DNA of 64,000 bases from Bacillus pinisoli (GTDB lineage: Bacteria > Bacillota > Bacilli > Bacillales > SA4): the NCBI RefSeq assembly GCF_023036475.1, contig NZ_JAJQKI010000009.1:1-64000 (forward strand), read 5' to 3'. A program made the translations under genes and the position numbers. Position 1 is the first letter of the stretch. Each line of letters opens with the position of its first letter. Under the pieces are notes generated by a model. The model made no database searches and was not told the DNA's origin. It saw only the letters and a program-made list of their open reading frames with translations. Of this stretch, positions 17,338 through 25,503 are shown piece after piece.

Positions 17338-18828
17338 GTGAATATAGAGAATCCTAAATCACTTATTGTTATTTTTGGTGCGACCGGAGATTTAGCGAAC
17401 CGTAAGCTATTCCCGTCTTTATATCGTTTATACATAGGTGGAAAATTATCTGAACAATTTGGAGTAGTTGGCGTGGCAAGAAGAGCCAAATCAAATGAAG
17501 AATTTCGTCAGGACGTTAAAGAGGCATTATTAGAAGCTGGTATGCCACCTGAAAACGATGACAAGATCAACCAGTTCTGCACCCACTTCTACTATCATCC
17601 TTTTGATGTAGCGAGCAGCAATTCTTATCTTCAGTTAAAAGATTTGTTAGAGACATTAGATCGCGATTACAAGACAGCAGGCAATCGCATTTTCTATTTA
17701 GCAATGGCCCCAGAGTTTTTCGGCATGATTGCATCTAACTTAAAGTCTGAAGGTTTAACAAATACTTCCGGATGGAAGCGCCTTGTCATTGAGAAGCCAT
17801 TCGGCCGCGACCTCCCTTCTGCTGAACAACTAAACGAAGAAATCAGAAGTGCCTTTTCTGAAGATGAAATTTATCGTATTGACCATTACCTAGGTAAAGA
17901 AATGGTTCAAAATATTGAAGTCATCCGATTTGCCAATGCTCTATTTGAGCCACTTTGGAATAATCGCTATATCTCAAACATTCAAGTCACTTCAAGCGAA
18001 ACGTTAGGGGTAGGCGACCGTGCCGGCTATTACGAGAAATCCGGCGCTCTTAGAGATATGGTGCAAAACCATATGCTCCAAATGGTTGCATTACTTGCAA
18101 TGGAGCCACCGAGTCGCCTAAACACAGAGGAAATTCGTAGCGAAAAGGTAAAGGTGTTCCGTTCCTTACGACATATCCCTGTTAGTAAAGTAGATGATTA
18201 TTTTGTAAGAGGACAATACAAAGCAGGCAAACTGGGTGAAAAAGAAGTCACTGGCTACCGCGAAGAATCACAGACAGACCCTGAGTCTAATACAGAAACA
18301 TATGTAGCAGGGAAACTGTTTATTGATAATTTCCGCTGGGCAGGCGTTCCATTTTATATCCGTACCGGAAAAAGAATGGCCGCAAAATCTACAAAGATTG
18401 TCATTGAGTTTAAGAATTTACCGATGAACTTGTATTTCCCAGCTGGTGAAGAACAACAGCCAAACCTTTTAGTGATTCATATCCAACCCGAAGAAGGGAT
18501 TACGTTACATATAAACGCTAAAAAATCAGGGCCAACTGGTGAAACCACACCGATTAAAATGGAATTTAGCAACAAGAGTACTGCAGGGATTAATACACCA
18601 GAAGCTTATGAGCGTCTCATTTATGATTGCCTCCGCGGAGATGCAACGAACTTTACCCACTGGGATGAAGTGGCGCTATCCTGGAAGTTTATTGATCCTA
18701 TCTCACAAGCATGGGCAGCCACGAAAGCGACTTATTTCCCGAATTATGATGCAGGGACAATGGGACCAGATCAAGCGGACATGCTGTTAGAAAAAGAAGG
18801 CTTCCATTGGTGGTCATTCAATAACTAA
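17338..18828 (+). CDS. zwf: Glucose-6-phosphate 1-dehydrogenase
   Basis: A 496-residue enzyme making 6-phosphogluconolactone and NADPH, the entry to the oxidative pentose phosphate pathway. The N-terminal Rossmann motif is IFGATGDLANRKL, and RIDHYLGKE carries the substrate-binding lysine and catalytic His region. EKPFGRDLPSA and FYIRTGKRM are also conserved. The GTG at 17338 gives 9 nt spacing from GAGG; the GTG at 17323 overlaps that site. It is convergent with gnd, the next oxidative-pathway step but one, an arrangement that keeps the pathway together. Confidence 0.95.
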   Translation: MNIENPKSLIVIFGATGDLANRKLFPSLYRLYIGGKLSEQFGVVGVARRAKSNEEFRQDVKEALLEAGMPPENDDKINQFCTHFYYHPFDVASSNSYLQLKDLLETLDRDYKTAGNRIFYLAMAPEFFGMIASNLKSEGLTNTSGWKRLVIEKPFGRDLPSAEQLNEEIRSAFSEDEIYRIDHYLGKEMVQNIEVIRFANALFEPLWNNRYISNIQVTSSETLGVGDRAGYYEKSGALRDMVQNHMLQMVALLAMEPPSRLNTEEIRSEKVKVFRSLRHIPVSKVDDYFVRGQYKAGKLGEKEVTGYREESQTDPESNTETYVAGKLFIDNFRWAGVPFYIRTGKRMAAKSTKIVIEFKNLPMNLYFPAGEEQQPNLLVIHIQPEEGITLHINAKKSGPTGETTPIKMEFSNKSTAGINTPEAYERLIYDCLRGDATNFTHWDEVALSWKFIDPISQAWAATKATYFPNYDAGTMGPDQADMLLEKEGFHWWSFNN

Positions 18829-18854
18829 ACCTACCCATTTGGGTAGGTTTTTTC
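18827..18854 (+). terminator. Intrinsic terminator after zwf
   Basis: AAACCTACCC pairs with GGGTAGGTTT (10 bp, ATTT loop) and is followed by a T run. The stem overlaps the TAA stop. Confidence 0.9.
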
Positions 18855-18859
18855 GTGTG

Positions 18860-18975
18860 ATATCAGGAAAAACGTCTTGGATATCATGAATTTTTTTGGG
18901 GATATCAGGAATTTTCTTCTTTTATCATGAAAAACCCTTTCAATATCAGCAAAACCAAGCCATATATCAGGAATT
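18860..18975. repeat. 21-bp periodic array of the word ATATCAGGAA
   Basis: Words of type ATATCA(G/T)GAA start at 18860, 18881, 18902, 18922, 18943 and 18964, spaced 21, 21, 20, 21 and 21 bp. The sequences between them differ. It sits between the convergent terminators of zwf and gnd, so it is outside both genes. Frames across it are not real genes. Confidence 0.85.
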
Positions 18976-18990
18976 TGCAAAAATACCTCA

Positions 18991-19026
18991 ACAAAAAACC
19001 TCGCTTCCGCTCTGGAAACGAGGTTT
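18991..19026 (-). terminator. Intrinsic terminator after gnd
   Basis: AAACCTCG (18996-19003) pairs with CGAGGTTT (19019-19026), with inner TTCC/GGAA pairing. A T run follows on the minus strand. Confidence 0.85.
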
Positions 19027-19037
19027 TAACCTTATAT

Positions 19038-20447
19038 TTACTCCATCCAATTTGTATGGAAAGTACCTTCTTTATCAACACGTTGGTACGTGTGAGCTCC
19101 GAAGTAGTCACGTTGCGCTTGTAACAGATTAGCCGGTAATGTTTCTGTACGATAGCTATCATAGTACGCAATTGCACTGGATAAGCATGGTACCGGAATT
19201 CCATTCATCACAGCGACAGAAACGATTTCACGCATTGCCGACTGGTAATTTTCTAAGATCTCTTTGAAGTAAGGATCTAGTAATAAGTTTGCAAGCTTCG
19301 GATCTTGGTCATACGCTTCCTTAATTTTTTGAAGGAATTGCGCACGAATGATACATCCACCACGGAAGATCATCGCAATTTCACCGTAATTTAAATTCCA
19401 GTTATACTCTTCAGAAGCAGCTCTCATTTGAGCGAAACCTTGAGCATAAGAGACAATTTTACTTGCATATAGCGCTTTTCGAACAGACTCAATAAATTCT
19501 TTCTTATCACCTGCAAACTCTTTCTTCTCAGGTCCCTTAAGGATTTTACTCGCCTTCACACGCTCATCCTTCAACGCTGAAATGAAACGAGCAAATACAG
19601 ATTCCGTAATGATCGGTAGTGGCACACCTAAATCAAGAGCACTTTGGCTTGTCCATTTACCCGTACCTTTTTGCCCAGCTTTATCAAGGATCACATCAAC
19701 CATTGGCTTCCCTGTTTCTTCATCAACCTTTGTAAAGATATCAGCGGTAATTTCAATTAGGTAACTATCTAACTCACCTTTATTCCACTCAGCAAAAATT
19801 TCATGCAGCTCTTGAGCCGAAACGCCAGCAACATGCTTTAATAAAAAGTATGCTTCACTTATTAATTGCATGTCTCCATACTCAATACCGTTATGAACCA
19901 TTTTCACATAATGCCCTGCTCCATCTGGACCAATATATGTACAACAAGGATCTCCGTCTACTTTTGCTGAAATATCCTTTAAAATAGATTCTACTAACTC
20001 ATACGCATCTCTTTGCCCACCAGGCATAATCGAAGGTCCAAGAAGCGCTCCTTCTTCCCCACCTGATACACCAGTTCCTACAAAGCGGATGCCTTTTTCA
20101 GCAAGCTCTTTATTTCTGCGCATTGTGTCAGGGAAATAAGCATTTCCTCCATCGATGATGATATCTCCCTCTGAAAGTAAAGGAAGTAATCCTTCAATGG
20201 TTGCATCTGTCGCCTTACCAGCTTGCACCATGATTAATATTTTACGAGGTACTTCTAGCGATTCTACAAATTCTTCTAGTGAATAAGTAGGTGTCAGTTG
20301 CTTCCCTTCGTTCTCCTGCATCATTTGGTCTGTCTTCTCACGAGAACGATTATATACAGAAACCGAATAACCTCTACTTTCAATATTAAGGGCCAAATTT
20401 TTACCCATAACAGCTAGTCCGATTACACCAATTTGTTGTTTTGCCAT
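19038..20447 (-). CDS. gnd: 6-phosphogluconate dehydrogenase, decarboxylating (NADP-type)
   Basis: A 469-residue enzyme converting 6-phosphogluconate to ribulose 5-phosphate with CO2 release and NADPH production. The N-terminal Rossmann motif is [21 protein letters not shown], and the catalytic region [20 protein letters not shown] contains the conserved Lys and His. The C terminus [19 protein letters not shown] binds substrate across the dimer. Length and motifs match the long GndA type. It is convergent with zwf across an intergenic repeat array. Confidence 0.96.
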   Translation of the reverse strand: MAKQQIGVIGLAVMGKNLALNIESRGYSVSVYNRSREKTDQMMQENEGKQLTPTYSLEEFVESLEVPRKILIMVQAGKATDATIEGLLPLLSEGDIIIDGGNAYFPDTMRRNKELAEKGIRFVGTGVSGGEEGALLGPSIMPGGQRDAYELVESILKDISAKVDGDPCCTYIGPDGAGHYVKMVHNGIEYGDMQLISEAYFLLKHVAGVSAQELHEIFAEWNKGELDSYLIEITADIFTKVDEETGKPMVDVILDKAGQKGTGKWTSQSALDLGVPLPIITESVFARFISALKDERVKASKILKGPEKKEFAGDKKEFIESVRKALYASKIVSYAQGFAQMRAASEEYNWNLNYGEIAMIFRGGCIIRAQFLQKIKEAYDQDPKLANLLLDPYFKEILENYQSAMREIVSVAVMNGIPVPCLSSAIAYYDSYRTETLPANLLQAQRDYFGAHTYQRVDKEGTFHTNWME

Positions 20448-20581
20448 TACTTCACGAACGTCCTTTCCCTTGCCTGAAACATTTATAGGCTATGTATGAT
20501 TAAATCTTCTTCCTTATTATATACGTAAATAGTAAAAAATAAAAAATTACTGCTATAAAAATATTATACACATGCACATCT

Positions 20582-20774
20582 AAGGCTCTTTTCTAAAACT
20601 TCGTTGCTTTTGAAGCTAATAGTTCTAAAAACCTACTCTTTTTTGTACGTAAAACCGGAGTGATCATTGTTAGAAAAGAGCAACTCTCTCTTTTTTAAGC
20701 ACTGTACACTGCACTACCGAGTAAAATTCGGCTTGGAATCTTTACGAATGCAACAATCTTTACAGAATAAGCCT
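20582..20774. repeat. Second GGCTCTTTTC element, reverse orientation
   Basis: It begins AAGGCTCTTTTCTAAAACTT and ends with a decayed terminus AATAAGCCT. Compared with 14009-14148 it is inverted and about 50 bp longer in the middle. The shared interior (AAGAGCAACT, AAGCACTGTAC, ACTACCGAGT) and the terminal GCAACAATCT block identify it. Its end touches the stop codon of the DCC gene. Confidence 0.7.
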
Positions 20775-21171
20775 AATCTAAAAATCTTTTGCGCAACTCC
20801 GGTGTCGGCACCATACATTGCTCTCTTTTTCCAAACCACTTGTATCTATTCTTAGCAATTATATTATAGAAAAAATCTCTCAATCGTTTAGGAATGATAT
20901 AAAATACGTTAAATATCGAAAATCTTCCACCTAACGTCTGGCATATTGCTAAAGCTGCATTAGATCTGAAATACACTTTATTCGATTTTTGAAAAATCAT
21001 CGTCTCAAACATTTCAGGATGCAAATGGTGATTATGTAAAAGCTGTTGTCCAGTTTTTGACTGTAGGGAGGCAAACATGAGTTTTTTCTCAACGTCATGT
21101 TTAACAAGAAATTGAACTGCTCCGTTACAAAGATTACATTCTCCATCAAAGAACACAATCGACTTTTCCAT
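20773..21171 (-). CDS. yuxK: DCC-family thiol-disulfide oxidoreductase (DUF393)
   Basis: A 132-residue member of the DUF393/DCC family named for the motif DxxCxxC, here FFDGECNLCNGAVQFL at residues 7-22. The fold is predicted to be thioredoxin-like and the physiological partner is unknown. The start is the ATG at 21171 with a GGGGGTAGAGGT-type ribosome binding site. The TAG stop lies at the very end of a MITE-like repeat, so insertion may have set the present C terminus; about 130 residues is nevertheless normal for the family. Confidence 0.87.
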   Translation of the reverse strand: MEKSIVFFDGECNLCNGAVQFLVKHDVEKKLMFASLQSKTGQQLLHNHHLHPEMFETMIFQKSNKVYFRSNAALAICQTLGGRFSIFNVFYIIPKRLRDFFYNIIAKNRYKWFGKREQCMVPTPELRKRFLD

Positions 21172-21355
21172 ACCTCTACCCCCTTTTACATCTTTAGCTA
21201 ATCAAAAAACAAACTGATTGTCTAGCATTAGATTTTTAAACCAGAAATTCGTTCTTTATATATTACAGTTGTTTATTTTACTAGAATAACTTATTTTCCT
21301 TTTATTTCATATTAACTTACAATGAAAATACATAACATATAAGGGGGAGTTAGAA

Positions 21356-22588
21356 TTGGATAAATTTTCACTAAATTTAGAAAAATATGCAGAGATAACA
21401 GTTAAGATAGGGTTGAACATACAAGAAGGACAACGCTTATTAATAGCCGCACCCATTGTATCAGCAGCTTTTGTAAGAGAAGTAACGAAGTCCGCATACC
21501 GTGCCGGTGCCAAGGATGTACATATCGAATGGAACGACGAACAAATCTCAAAAATCAAATTAGAACAGGCACCAGAAGAATCATTAAAGGAATTTCCAGC
21601 TTGGAAAGCGAAAGGGTACGAAGAAATGGCGAAAGATGGATGCGCTTATCTATCCATCGTTGCATCCAATCCGGACTTATTAGCAGGCATTGACCCAGAT
21701 CGCATCGCCATTGTAAATAAAACGAACGCACAGCATCTGATGGGGTTCAGAAAGATGACTCAATCCAGCCAGATTAGCTGGTGTGTGGTTTCTACCCCAA
21801 CAAAGGAATGGGCGGCGAAGGTATTTCCAACACTCCCGACAGAGGAACAAGAAGCAGCATTATGGGAGGCAATTTTCAACTGCACAAGAGCATCACTTGA
21901 AGACCCTGTTAGTGCATGGGAAGAACACAGCAACAACCTTCGCAGCAAAGTTGACTTTTTGAATGATAAAAAATATAAACAACTTCATTTCCGAGCACCT
22001 GGAACTGACCTTACTATTGAACTCCCAAATAAACATATCTGGGTAGGCGGCGGAGCAAAAAATGCGAACGGCGTAAATTTTGTGCCAAACATGCCGACGG
22101 AAGAAGTATTTACAACTCCTAAGAGAGATGGCGTTAACGGAGTTGTCAGCAGTACAAAACCACTAATATACGGCGGAAATATCATTGATCAGTTCAGCCT
22201 GACATTTGAAAACGGAAAAATTGTTAACTTTCATGCAGAGGTTGGAGGAGAAACACTCCACCGACTAATTGATACAGATGAAGGTTCACGCTACCTTGGA
22301 GAGGTCGCCTTAGTACCACATTCATCTCCAATCTCTCAATCTAACATATTATTTTACAATACTTTATTTGATGAAAATGCATCCAATCACTTAGCAATCG
22401 GATCTGCTTATCCAATCTGTATAGAGAACGGAACGAAGATGAGTAATGAGGAACTAAAGGAAGAAGGCTCGAATTCAAGTTTGACGCATGTTGACTTTAT
22501 GGTTGGTTCTAATGAAATGGATATCGATGCAGTAAAAGAGGATGGAACCGTTGAACCATTGTTCCGAAATGGGGACTGGGTTATATAA
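21356..22588 (+). CDS. M29 family aminopeptidase (AmpS/PepS type)
   Basis: A 410-residue metallo-aminopeptidase of family M29 (thermophilic aminopeptidase type). It releases N-terminal residues from peptides in the cytoplasm. Metal-ligand segments are NFHAEVGGETL, YLGEVALVP, ASNHLAIGSAYP and THVDFMVGS, which supply the Glu, Glu, His, Tyr, His and Asp ligands known for the family. The start is TTG at 21356 with GGGGGAG 6 nt upstream; no ATG fits. A long inverted-repeat terminator follows. Confidence 0.93.
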   Translation: MDKFSLNLEKYAEITVKIGLNIQEGQRLLIAAPIVSAAFVREVTKSAYRAGAKDVHIEWNDEQISKIKLEQAPEESLKEFPAWKAKGYEEMAKDGCAYLSIVASNPDLLAGIDPDRIAIVNKTNAQHLMGFRKMTQSSQISWCVVSTPTKEWAAKVFPTLPTEEQEAALWEAIFNCTRASLEDPVSAWEEHSNNLRSKVDFLNDKKYKQLHFRAPGTDLTIELPNKHIWVGGGAKNANGVNFVPNMPTEEVFTTPKRDGVNGVVSSTKPLIYGGNIIDQFSLTFENGKIVNFHAEVGGETLHRLIDTDEGSRYLGEVALVPHSSPISQSNILFYNTLFDENASNHLAIGSAYPICIENGTKMSNEELKEEGSNSSLTHVDFMVGSNEMDIDAVKEDGTVEPLFRNGDWVI

Positions 22589-22600
22589 TAGAGGAAGTAA

Positions 22601-22640
22601 AAAAAACACGATGCAAAATAAAATTAGCTTCGTGTTTTTT
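22601..22640. terminator. Bidirectional terminator between the aminopeptidase and nsrR
   Basis: AAAAAACACGA pairs with TCGTGTTTTTT (11 bp) around an 18-nt loop. The right arm lies inside the last codons of nsrR. Confidence 0.8.
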
Positions 22641-23079
22641 CTATTTGTATGGAAAAGAGCTTTTGTAAGGAAGATTTATTTTCTAATATATCAGCCAGTG
22701 TATAAGATTTTAGTACATTCAGATAAGCATGCACCGCTTCATCCAAAGCTTTTTTTAACTTACAAGCCGGACTGATCACGCATCCCTTATTAGAAGGATC
22801 AAAGCATTCTGCCATATAAAAGTCATCCTCGGTCTTTTGGATAACCTCACCTATATTAATTTCTTCTGGTTTAAGGGCAAGTTTTACTCCACCGTTTCTC
22901 CCTCGGACTGTCTCAATATAGCCAAACCTGCCTAAATCATAAATCACTTTCATTAAGTGATTTTTAGAGATTTGATAGATTTCTGCAATCTCTTTTATGT
23001 TAACTAGACGCCCCTCATCCAATGTACCTAAATAGATTAGGACTCGTAACGAATAGTCTGTATAACTAGTAAGCTTCAA
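22624..23079 (-). CDS. nsrR: Nitric-oxide-sensing Rrf2 repressor NsrR
   Basis: A 151-residue Rrf2-family winged-helix regulator. It matches NsrR, which holds a [4Fe-4S] cluster that NO destroys, releasing repression of NO-response genes. The cluster cysteines are in ECFDPSNKGCVISPAC. With a TTG start at 23079 they number Cys92, Cys100 and Cys106, and the fourth ligand is Asp8 in MKLTSYTDYSL. That is exactly the numbering of B. subtilis NsrR. GAGGAG lies 7 nt before this TTG; a GTG one codon earlier is only 4 nt away. The upstream extension is not coding. Confidence 0.9.
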   Translation of the reverse strand: MKLTSYTDYSLRVLIYLGTLDEGRLVNIKEIAEIYQISKNHLMKVIYDLGRFGYIETVRGRNGGVKLALKPEEINIGEVIQKTEDDFYMAECFDPSNKGCVISPACKLKKALDEAVHAYLNVLKSYTLADILENKSSLQKLFSIQIEKTRS

Positions 23080-23331
23080 CACGATTCTCCTCTTTCTACT
23101 TGCTGCAACTATCATAACATAAGCAATTACTTCGTTACTCTAAATATATGTAAATTGAAACATAATTGTAAAACTTTTGTTTAATTTTTGAATCTAGTTG
23201 ACTAGTGAAACGAATTTTTGGGGATGATAGATTGTATATTACTTTTTTAAAACCGCGCTAGAGAGTCTGAAAAACCTTGCCAAATCTAGCTTTATCACTA
23301 TCCTACTAAAGCATTTTCAACCTATTTCGAC

Positions 23332-23360
23332 TTGACTCTACATTATAAATATTATATCTT
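23332..23360 (+). promoter_or_regulatory. Promoter overlapped by a PerR-like box
   Basis: TTGACT (23332-23337) and TATCTT (23355-23360) are 17 bp apart. The 15-mer at 23343-23357 matches the B. subtilis PerR consensus TTATAATnATTATAA at 12 of 14 defined bases by my count, and overlaps the spacer and -10. This predicts peroxide-inducible expression of the two redox genes downstream. Confidence 0.7.
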
Positions 23361-23393
23361 GAGAAAGGTTATAAAGATGAGGGGAGTAATATG

Positions 23394-24641
23394 ATGCCGA
23401 CTATTGTTATCTATAGTAGTACGGGATGCCCGTATTGTGAAAAAATAAAAACTGAATTAAAGGAATGGGGCTTTACTTACGAGGAGCGTAATGTAACAGA
23501 CAACCCGAAGTACTTTGATGATCTTCATGAGCAAGGAATGTTTTCTACCCCAGTCGTGTTTATTGATGGTGAAGCGTTTATTGGCTACCGTCCTAAAAAG
23601 ATGAAGAAGGCACTTGGTGTAACTGTAGAGGCACTTCAAACTGCTGGGACAAGCAATACCGCTGCCGTAATTTTTGAAGAACCAACACAAGATGTATTTA
23701 ATGAAGTGTATGATTTTGTCGCGATTGGTGGAGGTCCTGCTGGAACGTCTGCAGCAGTGTATGCATCACGTGCAAGATTAAAGACTTTAATTATTGATAA
23801 ATCTCCTTCTTCTGGCACACTAGCCATTACACATAAAATTGCTAATTATCCAGGTGTTCCTGGTGAAGTAACAGGTCAAGAACTGCTTGAAAAGATGCAT
23901 GTTCAAGCAAAAGACTTTGGCACGAAGATGATTCGCTCCAATGTGTTAAGTGTTGACTTTTCGGATGAAGAAATAAAGAAGTTAGTTTTACCTGAAGGAA
24001 CGATTCAAGCAAAGAGCGTGTTTATTGCGGTTGGCGCTAAAGCTCCTGGCAGTAAAATTAAAGGTGAAGAAGAATTTACAGGTCGTGGAGTAAGCTATTG
24101 CTCTACATGTGACGCTGCTTTCTTTGAAAACCGTGCAGTAGCAGTTGTCGGTGATACTGATGAAGCTGTACACGAAGCACTTGCCCTTTCGAAATTTGCA
24201 AGAGAAGTGCTAATGCTTGTTCCTACAAATAAGTTAAAAGGTGAAGCTAACCTTGATGAACTAAAAGCAAAAGACAATGTAACCATCTACTTCAACCATC
24301 GTTTAAAAGAGATTAACGGTGACAAGAAGGTTCAGACGTTATTAATTCGTGACGCTGAGAAAAATGAAGTTACTTGGGAAATCGACGGTGTATTCTTATA
24401 CCTAGCTGGATTAAAACCAGGAACGGATTTCTTAGGTGATGCTGTGAAGCGAGATACTGAAGGCTATGTTGAAGTTGATGAAACGTTAAAAACAAGCGTA
24501 GACGGTGTATATGCTGGTGGCGACGCTAGAAGAACACCAATTAAACAAGCCGTTATTTCCGCGGCAGATGGATGTATCGCTGCGTTAAGTGCCGATCAAC
24601 ACGTGAATAAACGCAAGCAAATGAGACCACAATACAGTTAA
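23394..24641 (+). CDS. Glutaredoxin-thioredoxin reductase fusion flavoprotein
   Basis: A 415-residue fusion. Residues 1-78 form a glutaredoxin domain with the redox motif CPYC and a TPVVFIDGE segment with the cis-Pro. Residues about 105-410 form a thioredoxin-reductase-like flavoprotein with the FAD motif AIGGGPAGTSAAVYASRA, the CxxC disulfide in SYCSTCDAAFF, an NAD(P)-binding region (VVGDTDEA, without the usual GGGxxA), and the C-terminal FAD segment GVYAGGDARR. It probably passes electrons from NAD(P)H to its own glutaredoxin domain, then to the peroxiredoxin encoded 73 bp downstream. ATG at 23394 has 7 nt spacing from GGGGAG. A PerR-like box precedes it. Confidence 0.9.
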   Translation: MPTIVIYSSTGCPYCEKIKTELKEWGFTYEERNVTDNPKYFDDLHEQGMFSTPVVFIDGEAFIGYRPKKMKKALGVTVEALQTAGTSNTAAVIFEEPTQDVFNEVYDFVAIGGGPAGTSAAVYASRARLKTLIIDKSPSSGTLAITHKIANYPGVPGEVTGQELLEKMHVQAKDFGTKMIRSNVLSVDFSDEEIKKLVLPEGTIQAKSVFIAVGAKAPGSKIKGEEEFTGRGVSYCSTCDAAFFENRAVAVVGDTDEAVHEALALSKFAREVLMLVPTNKLKGEANLDELKAKDNVTIYFNHRLKEINGDKKVQTLLIRDAEKNEVTWEIDGVFLYLAGLKPGTDFLGDAVKRDTEGYVEVDETLKTSVDGVYAGGDARRTPIKQAVISAADGCIAALSADQHVNKRKQMRPQYS

Positions 24642-24644
24642 TTT

Positions 24645-24670
24645 CTAAGAGAGTCTCTTGGCTCTCTTAG
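24645..24670. promoter_or_regulatory. Intergenic hairpin without T run
   Basis: CTAAGAGAG (24645-24653) pairs with CTCTCTTAG (24662-24670). No T tract follows, so it may be a processing or stabilising hairpin between the two redox genes rather than a terminator. Confidence 0.5.
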
Positions 24671-24714
24671 CTAATTATATATTACATACTATTTTACACA
24701 GAGGAGGATGAACG

Positions 24715-25206
24715 ATGCCAAAAGGAGCAACAGTTACAAAAACGCTCAAAGTTGGTGATAAAGCACCTGACTTTACACTTAAAGCACATGGCAACCGTGA
24801 AGTAAGTCTATCAGACTTTCTAGGTAAGAAAAACGTATTCATCGCATTTTATCCTTTAGATTGGACCCCTGTCTGAGGCGCGCAAATGCCTTCTTACGAG
24901 GATGACCTCGAAGAGTTTGAAGGCTTAAATACCCAAGTTTTGGGTATTAGTGTAGACAGTGTACCAAGCCATGAAGCATGGCAAAAATCTTTAGGTGGCA
25001 TTACCTACCCGCTATTAGCTGACTTCTACCCACAAGGTGCAGTTACTGATGCATACGGTGTGCGCCATGAAAAAGGAATGTCAGAGCGTGCGTTAGTGAT
25101 CATTGATAAAGAAGGAATTGTTCGCTTTATCGATGTACACCCAATTGACAAGCTACCTGAAAATGAAGAAATTCTTGGTGAGCTTGCAAAGCTTGAGAAT
25201 AGATAA
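24715..25206 (+). CDS. Candidate selenocysteine peroxiredoxin (in-frame UGA at codon 54)
   Basis: A 163-residue AhpC/TSA-type peroxiredoxin if the TGA at 24874-24876 is read through. It begins [20 protein letters not shown], and the catalytic block is FYPLDWTPV-[UGA]-GAQM, with the UGA exactly where other family members have the peroxidatic Cys. The frame is otherwise intact on both sides and ends KLENR at the normal length. There is no cysteine anywhere in the protein, so it would be a one-residue peroxiredoxin needing an external reductant such as the adjacent glutaredoxin-TrxR fusion. GAGGAGG lies 7 nt before the ATG. Selenocysteine is inferred; a nonsense mutation is the alternative. Confidence 0.82.
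24874..24913 (+). promoter_or_regulatory. Possible bSECIS hairpin after the UGA codon
   Basis: CTT-A-CGAGG (24893-24901) pairs with CCTCGAAG (24906-24913) with one bulged A and a 4-nt loop ATGA. The loop starts 25 nt after the UGA, within the usual spacing for bacterial SECIS elements. The loop is small and the usual early loop G is not clear, so this is tentative. Confidence 0.45.
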
Positions 25207-25233
25207 GGTAAGATAAGCTAAGCTTTATTGCTT

Positions 25234-25266
25234 TAAAGGAGTGGGGGCCAGGCCCCCACTCCTTTA
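25234..25266. repeat. REP-like palindrome, GGGGGCC-A-GGCCCCC class
   Basis: A perfect palindrome has 16-bp arms (25234-25249 and 25251-25266) around a central A. The core and the right flank CTTTACTGTGTTAAAG match the copy at 48726-48774. It may also terminate the peroxiredoxin transcript. Confidence 0.8.
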
Positions 25267-25321
25267 CTGTGTTAAAGAGGATTTCCTCTGGATAGGGGCT
25301 TGAATTGGGGTAGTTTTGGGT

Positions 25322-25435
25322 TTCGTGAAATTATTGATTAAAATTGTAAAATAGTGAGATTTTTCGTGGAATAACCACTAAAAAGTTGGAATAAATGATA
25401 TTTTCGTGGAATGAACCAGACTTTTCGTGGAATTC
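25322..25435. repeat. 20-21-bp periodic array of the word TTTTCGTGGAAT
   Basis: Six units with the core (T)TCGTGGAAT, some degenerate, have their GTGGAAT-like cores near 25325, 25346, 25366, 25386, 25406 and 25427, a step of 20-21 bp. Sequence between the words is not conserved. It lies upstream of the NERD gene, 3' of the peroxiredoxin. Confidence 0.75.
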
Positions 25436-25503
25436 ACAATTCTTAGCGATTAACTTATACTTGGAGGCAAAGGAAAATACCCCACAATAGAAGGAGTGAG
25501 ATT

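Noticed and set aside
18896-19204. Overlapping plus- and minus-strand frames between zwf and gnd
   Set aside because: They run through the ATATCA array, the gnd terminator and the gnd 3' end. Low-complexity composition and no ribosome binding site.
24886-25206. 106-residue peroxiredoxin starting at the ATG after the UGA
   Set aside because: It would lack the active site and has no ribosome binding site at proper spacing. The upstream half in the same frame is clearly the same protein.
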